A stretch of 25,332 nucleotides of DNA from Fibrobacterota bacterium (lineage in GTDB: Bacteria; Fibrobacterota; Chitinivibrionia; Chitinivibrionales; FEN-1185), in assembly GCA_003165595.1 (NCBI GenBank), contig PLWQ01000032.1, positions 47,815 to 73,146 on the forward strand, given 5' to 3'. Shown here piece by piece: positions 21,380 through 25,332 of this stretch (position 1 is its first letter; each line of letters begins with the position of its first letter). Below the pieces are notes generated by a model, which saw only the letters and a program-made list of their open reading frames with translations, did no database searches and was not told the origin of the DNA. Both the position numbers and the translations under genes were made by a program.

Positions 21380-22465
21380 ATGAAGCTTCTTTATTATATA
21401 ACCTCGCATGGCTACGGCCATGCCGCCCGGACGGCAACTATCTGCAACCTTCTCTCGCCTGATACGGAAATATTGTTCCGCACAACGGTCCCGCCCGAAT
21501 TCTTCGCCGAAGAAATCCGGCGGCCGTTTGCCCACGCGCCGGCCGAGTTTGACTGCGGGTGCCGTCAGACCGACGGGGTTACGGTGGACGTGGAGGAGAC
21601 GCTTGGCGCGTACCGGAGCATTGCGGACCGCAACGCGGGACTCCTGGACACGGAGGCGGCGTGGTGCGTGAAGAACGGCGTTTCTGTTATAGCAAGCGAT
21701 ATCGTGCCCTTTGCGTTTGAGGTTGCGCGCGCGGCCGGGATCCCGTCGGTTGCGGCGACAAATTTCACCTGGTACTCCATTTACGAAGATTATGCCGCGG
21801 GGCGGCCCGGATTCGCGCCGTATCTTGACAAAATAAGAGAACAGTACGCTCTGGCCGACCTTCTGCTCGCCCTGTTCCCCGCTTGCCCGATGCCGTATTT
21901 CCCGGCAGCGTTGAACGTGGGCCCCGTGGGCCGGGTGGGTACGGACATCCGGCGCCGCCTCCGGGAGGAAAACGGCATCGCCTTTGACAAGCGCCTGGGG
22001 CTCATTTACACGGGGAACTTCGGCATGGACGGAGCCGCATGGAAAGACCTTGAGCGTTTAGGGGACTGGGAATTTTTCGGGCTGTATCCCCTGCCGGGCG
22101 CGCCGAAGAATTATCACCGGATAGAAAAGAACCTTTTCCGCTACCAGGACTGCATCGCTTCCGCCGATGTGATGATAAGCAAACTCGGCTACGGCACCTG
22201 CGCGGAATGTCTCCTCAACGGCCTGCCCATCGTCTACCTTCCCCGGGACGGATTCGCCGAGTTCCCCGTTTTGCATGCCGCCCTGTCCGATTGGGGGTAC
22301 GGCTACCTTTTGTCGAAGGAGAATTTCTACAGCCTCGCCTGGTCGGACGCGCTGGATGTGGTACAGCGGCGGGGGAAACCCGCGCCCCTGCCCTCGGGCG
22401 CAGCGCTCACCTGCGCGAGGGAAATAGAGAAACTCGGATCGCCACCGCCCTCATATTTCGCTTGA
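21380..22465 (+). CDS. UGT-like (GT-B) glycosyltransferase
   Basis: A 361-aa protein if started at ATG 21380 (MKLLYYITSHGYGHAARTAT), the point where a GT-B Rossmann fold naturally begins; ATG 21368 is an alternative, and AAGGA at 21364 fits the former. YYITSHGYGHAAR is the glycine-rich acceptor-domain loop seen in MGT/MurG-like enzymes and in the N-terminal half of plant-type L-arabinokinases. SVIASDIVPFAFEVARAAGI and VAATNFTWYSIYEDY follow. The C-terminal donor domain has LIYTGNF, SADVMISKLGYGTCAECLLN and GLPIVYLPRDGFAEFP, the conserved G..T..E....G.P.v..PR pattern. The sugar and acceptor are unknown. It is separated by 101 bp from the FapA-like gene, so co-transcription is possible but not proven. 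Confidence 0.82.
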   Translation: MKLLYYITSHGYGHAARTATICNLLSPDTEILFRTTVPPEFFAEEIRRPFAHAPAEFDCGCRQTDGVTVDVEETLGAYRSIADRNAGLLDTEAAWCVKNGVSVIASDIVPFAFEVARAAGIPSVAATNFTWYSIYEDYAAGRPGFAPYLDKIREQYALADLLLALFPACPMPYFPAALNVGPVGRVGTDIRRRLREENGIAFDKRLGLIYTGNFGMDGAAWKDLERLGDWEFFGLYPLPGAPKNYHRIEKNLFRYQDCIASADVMISKLGYGTCAECLLNGLPIVYLPRDGFAEFPVLHAALSDWGYGYLLSKENFYSLAWSDALDVVQRRGKPAPLPSGAALTCAREIEKLGSPPPSYFA

Positions 22466-22566
22466 ACAACGCACCCCTTTGTTCTTATACTTATTTATAG
22501 TTGCCGTGCCGCGCCTTTTCGGCAAAGACCGAAAGCAGCTCGTCTAAAAAGCCCGGGGAACCGCCT

Positions 22567-24183
22567 TTGGACAATCCACTTTCCAAGTTATGTCCCGTTG
22601 AAGACCGTGAAGACGGCGTTTACATCAGAGTGACTCGCGAGGTGAGCGCCGCTGTCGGCGTCGAGCGGATCATTGCCGAGCTCGACCATGCCATGGTGAC
22701 GAATTACGACGTCCAAGCCATCCGGGACGTCGTCACCCGGGCGCGCGGCGGATTCGAGAAAATAGGCCCGCCCTTCGACTATTACAATCCCGAGATGGAC
22801 AAGTATGTGGACCTCAGCGTGACGCCGCTGAAGGCAGGCATGGTATTCAGCTCGATCGCGAGTTCCAACGACATCAAGCCGACCGCGTCGACGCTTGCGT
22901 TCTGCCTCAAGCGCAAGGGAATCGTTTTTGGACTCAAGCCGGATGTCTTGCGCGATGTCGCTCAGAACGGCATGTACGATAAGGAAGTGGTGGTTGCCGA
23001 AGGAGTGGAGCCCGTTGCCGGGCAGGACGCGAAGATTGTCTTTGAGGTCGACCTGGAAAAAGACGCGCGGCCCATTGAGGAGCGCGGCGGCAAGGTTGAC
23101 TATCGCAACATACATTCCATAGCCCAGATAGGCCAGGGAAAGGCAATCGCCCGCAAAGAGCCTGCCACGGCCGGGACGCCGGGCAGGGACGTCCGCGGCG
23201 ATGAAATTCCCGCGACCCCGGGCAAGGACTCGGCGATTAAGGCCGGGAAGAACACCATGGTGTCGGAGGACGGAAAGTATCTCCTTGCCACCAAGAGCGG
23301 GTATATCTACAAACAAGGCGATCTCGTGAACGTGGGCGAGCTTCTCACCATCAAGAGCGATGTCGATTTCTCGGTGGGCAACATAAAGTACTCGGGCGAC
23401 GTGGAGATATTCGGGAATGTTTTGTCCGGGTTCACCGTTGAGACCGAAGGAAACATTCATATCAAGGGAGAGGCTGAGTCGGCAAAGATCATCTCGCGCA
23501 ACGGCTCCGTAACCATAGAAAAAGGGATCATCGGAAAGGGCGACATGATCGTGTCGGCCAAGCACGACGTGGGTATCGTGTTCGCCCAGGCCGCGGTGGT
23601 GACCTCGGAAGCCGCGGTAACCATCGAGAAGTACTGCCTTCACTGCGACGTTACCTGCGACACGGCCGTGGGCGCCGATTCACACTCGGCATTTATCGGC
23701 GGCAGCCTCACGGCTTTCTCGAAAGTGGAGATCGGCGTGACGGGCAACGACAAGGGAGTGGAGACGAAGATTTTCGTTCTTGATAAAGAGGAGCTGGCCA
23801 TCAACGAGAAATTGCGCGAGCTATCGATCCTCGAACAGAAACTCAATGCCGACCTCGACCCCATCAAAAAACAGCTCAGGACAAAGGCGGCCATCCTGAA
23901 ACAGGCCGGGACGCAGGCGTCTCCCCGGCAGGCCGAGGAACTCAAGAAGTGGCTCGACGTCTACAACAAGCTTGCCGTCAAGCTCAAATACGTGCAGGAG
24001 AAAACAGCCGGCCTGCAGGCCGAACTCAAGAAGCCGCGGCAGTACGGCGGCTACATCAAGATAACAGGCGACGTGTATCCGGGTACGGAGTTGAACCTTT
24101 ACGGAATGTCGAAAGTGATAAGGGCGCATCTTGTCAACAAGATGTTCCACATTAGAGACGGCGCCGTTGTGGCGGAAGGATAA
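22567..24183 (+). CDS. FapA family protein (DUF342)
   Basis: The start is uncertain. TTG 22567 gives MDNPLSKLCPVEDREDGVYI (538 aa) with GGGG about 10 bp upstream; TTG 22501 would add 22 unconvincing residues. The N-terminal part (KKPG, VDLSVTPLKAGMVF) fits the DUF342 head. DYRNIHSIAQIGQGKAIARK and PGTPGRDVRGDEI-like text followed by VSEDGKYLLATKSGYIYKQG are the family hallmarks. About residues 250-400 form a repetitive beta-helix (GNIKYSGDVEIFGNV, GSVTIEKGIIGKGD). A coiled coil (about 425-500) precedes a final beta segment. FapA proteins are linked to flagellation or polymer assembly in some bacteria and have no known enzyme activity. The tandem-STAS gene follows 4 bp later. Confidence 0.85.
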   Translation: MDNPLSKLCPVEDREDGVYIRVTREVSAAVGVERIIAELDHAMVTNYDVQAIRDVVTRARGGFEKIGPPFDYYNPEMDKYVDLSVTPLKAGMVFSSIASSNDIKPTASTLAFCLKRKGIVFGLKPDVLRDVAQNGMYDKEVVVAEGVEPVAGQDAKIVFEVDLEKDARPIEERGGKVDYRNIHSIAQIGQGKAIARKEPATAGTPGRDVRGDEIPATPGKDSAIKAGKNTMVSEDGKYLLATKSGYIYKQGDLVNVGELLTIKSDVDFSVGNIKYSGDVEIFGNVLSGFTVETEGNIHIKGEAESAKIISRNGSVTIEKGIIGKGDMIVSAKHDVGIVFAQAAVVTSEAAVTIEKYCLHCDVTCDTAVGADSHSAFIGGSLTAFSKVEIGVTGNDKGVETKIFVLDKEELAINEKLRELSILEQKLNADLDPIKKQLRTKAAILKQAGTQASPRQAEELKKWLDVYNKLAVKLKYVQEKTAGLQAELKKPRQYGGYIKITGDVYPGTELNLYGMSKVIRAHLVNKMFHIRDGAVVAEG

Positions 24184-24187
24184 CGAC

Positions 24188-24907
24188 ATGGGAAAAACAG
24201 CCGGCCTGCATGTACAGAAGAAAGACGGGTTTGTGTGGATCAAGCTTCCCGACTCCCTCAACATGGACAATTACGTAAAGGTTGAGCAGGAAGTGAGCGC
24301 CGCGCTGACCGAGACGCCGCCCCGGGTGGTGCTCGACCTGAGCGCGACGGCAAGCCTCTACAGCTCGGGCCTGGGCCTGCTTATCCGGCTGCGCCAGCGG
24401 ATCAACGACGAAGGCGGAGTCCTCTTTCTTGTCAACGTCGCCCGGAAGATATCCGACATGCTCGACTCGGTAAACCTGGAGCGGCTTTTTACCACCTATG
24501 CCACCGACGTGGAATTCGAGATTTCCCAGGAAGACGTTCTGAGCGAGACCATGACGCGCAAGAGCGGCGGGTTCGTCTTTGTCGCGCGAATTGAAGGCGG
24601 GCTGTACCGCATCAACATGTCGGGTGCGCTCTGCACGGGACAGGATTTCTCCGCGCTCGCCGCGTTTTCCCCCGAGGACAAGGTCAAACATTACGTTTTC
24701 GACCTCACCGGCCTCCAGATGGTCGATACCGCCGGCATCCATGTTCTGGCCCAGCTGTTCGTCTCCATTCGCGACAAGGGCGGCACCGCGGTCACCTACG
24801 GCGGCGATGAGTTCATCCGGGAACTTCTCGACATCCTGAGCCTCACCGAATTCGTGATATGCTGCAAGGATGAGCGGGAGGCAATGACCAGGGTGGGGAA
24901 GGCGTAG
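24188..24907 (+). CDS. Tandem STAS-domain protein (anti-sigma-factor-antagonist-like)
   Basis: A 239-aa protein starting at ATG 24188 with AAGGA 7 bp upstream, only 4 bp after the FapA-like stop. Two STAS domains: residues 7-110 with VVLDLSATASLYSSGLGLLI, where Ser59 sits in the SSGLG position of the SpoIIAA phosphosite but the preceding Asp is Tyr58; and 128-235 with YVFDLTGLQMVDTAGIHVLA, where Thr181 replaces the Ser. STAS antagonists bind anti-sigma kinases when dephosphorylated. A double-STAS protein could bridge two partners or one dimer. No kinase or sigma gene is adjacent, so the link to the FapA-like protein is the main clue. Cytoplasmic. Confidence 0.88.
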   Translation: MGKTAGLHVQKKDGFVWIKLPDSLNMDNYVKVEQEVSAALTETPPRVVLDLSATASLYSSGLGLLIRLRQRINDEGGVLFLVNVARKISDMLDSVNLERLFTTYATDVEFEISQEDVLSETMTRKSGGFVFVARIEGGLYRINMSGALCTGQDFSALAAFSPEDKVKHYVFDLTGLQMVDTAGIHVLAQLFVSIRDKGGTAVTYGGDEFIRELLDILSLTEFVICCKDEREAMTRVGKA

Positions 24908-24981
24908 CCGAATTCTCTTAGTCTTGCCAAGCAATTAATAATTGAATCTGAATACATTTGGGAGCTTCGCGTGGCTCTTCT

Positions 24982-25075
24982 GCGCCCCTGCTGTTGGGCG
25001 CGAGCAATAGCGTGGGTGGTGCTGTTGCGAGATCGAAAACCTTACCCCGGCTGTTGCGCCCTTCCCGTTGGGCGC
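24982..25075. repeat. Pair of similar GCGCCC...GGGCGC hairpins
   Basis: Two stem-loops of the same plan: 24982-24987/24996-25001 and 25056-25061/25070-25075, each GCGCCC with an 8-nt loop ending GTT before GGGCGC, 74 bp apart. A further CTCC/GGAG hairpin follows near 25082-25094. They lie downstream of the STAS gene and could form its 3' end. They are REP-like; no T-tract is present. Confidence 0.5.
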
Positions 25076-25258
25076 GCCGGCTCTCCTAAAGGGAGGCGGG
25101 GAAAATATGGGAATAGACTAACACAAGCGCGCACCATTGAAAGGGCAGTTGAACGGTAAAGACATCGCATTGATTCAGCCCATGACAAGGCAACTGTCAG
25201 GTGAATGCCGGCACCGCACACGGCTGAAGAGCGGGTGCTGTAGCCCATATAGTTAGGC

Positions 25259-25281
25259 ATTATGTCGACTGACGACATAAT
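25259..25281. promoter_or_regulatory. Perfect 9-bp inverted repeat ahead of the right-edge gene
   Basis: ATTATGTCG (25259-25267) and CGACATAAT (25273-25281) are exact reverse complements around ACTGA. The palindrome lies 46 bp before a start codon that has a good Shine-Dalgarno, so an operator for a dimeric repressor is plausible. It could equally be a short RNA hairpin. Confidence 0.45.
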
Positions 25282-25327
25282 TATGTATGCCGTTTAAGGT
25301 CTAATATCTGTTAGGAGCGAAATAAAA

Positions 25328-25332
25328 ATGAC
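25328..25332 (+). CDS. Probable gene start cut by the window end
   Basis: ATG 25328 follows AGGAG (25313-25317) at a 10-bp spacing in AT-rich DNA, and only ATGAC is present. The product cannot be known. The upstream palindrome supports this being a real, possibly regulated gene start. Confidence 0.35.

Noticed and set aside
22501-22566. Upstream TTG start for the FapA-like protein
   Set aside because: The extra 22 residues are Ser/Lys/Pro-rich without family match, and the TTG at 22567 has a better-placed G-rich ribosome-binding region.
24996-25257. GTTGGGC and GTTAGGC motifs (near 24994, 25068 and 25252) resembling integron attC core sites
   Set aside because: No properly spaced RYYYAAC partner with L-box pairs was found for any of them, no integrase gene is present, and the GTTGGGC motifs are explained by the GCGCCC/GGGCGC hairpins.
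1-25332. tRNA, rRNA, CRISPR arrays
   Set aside because: No T-loop/acceptor pairing, rRNA signature or regularly spaced direct repeats with unique spacers were seen; the 8-bp TTCAAC array is far too short to be CRISPR.

Overview
The window is a GC-rich bacterial chromosome segment of mostly housekeeping and envelope genes, broken up by stretches rich in small repeats. Two predicted outer-membrane beta-barrels, a probable lipoprotein and a Kdo transferase (waaA) point to a Gram-negative, LPS-bearing envelope. The elongation factor G resembles the spirochaete/planctomycete/deltaproteobacterial and mitochondrial EF-G1 type. With the DUF4912 + GH57 pair, the FapA-like (DUF342) protein and the Asp-Thr-rich lipoprotein, this suggests an uncultured lineage near Fibrobacterota (Chitinispirillia-like) or Deltaproteobacteria. 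That placement is an inference from gene style only. No rRNA, tRNA, CRISPR array or integrase was seen.

Layout. 1-1226: a BrnT-type toxin/antitoxin pair in otherwise non-coding DNA. 1227-5068 (minus): a tight operon reading response regulator/diguanylate cyclase -> waaA -> holA, the last two sharing an ATGA overlap. 5069-5710: an intergenic region with a near-consensus sigma70 promoter facing right and a run of stem-loops ending in a terminator-like hairpin; this is my best candidate for an undescribed structured RNA. 5711-8764 (plus): Asp/Thr-rich lipoprotein and FadL/PorV-like barrel. 8761-8903: a 143-bp MITE-like element whose end carries the barrel gene's stop codon. 8931-12284 (plus): DUF4912 protein with a histone-H1-like basic tail, GH57 glucan-branching enzyme, second small barrel.

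12285-12720 and 15280-17215 hold two families of GC-rich, hairpin-built repeats (here A and B). Each occurs twice, in opposite orientations. Stems are better conserved than loops, and some stem changes are compensatory. folB (minus) and a U32-family RlhA-like protein (plus) lie divergently between them, with a 4x8-bp TTCAAC array in the shared upstream region. A lone nucleotidyltransferase-fold gene lies at 16048-16653.

17216-20855 (minus) is a probable operon: EF-G -> RecA-like P-loop ATPase -> small secreted protein. 21380-24907 (plus) holds a glycosyltransferase, a FapA-like protein and a tandem-STAS protein, the last two only 4 bp apart. The right edge has paired hairpins, a perfect 9-bp palindrome and the first codons of a truncated gene.
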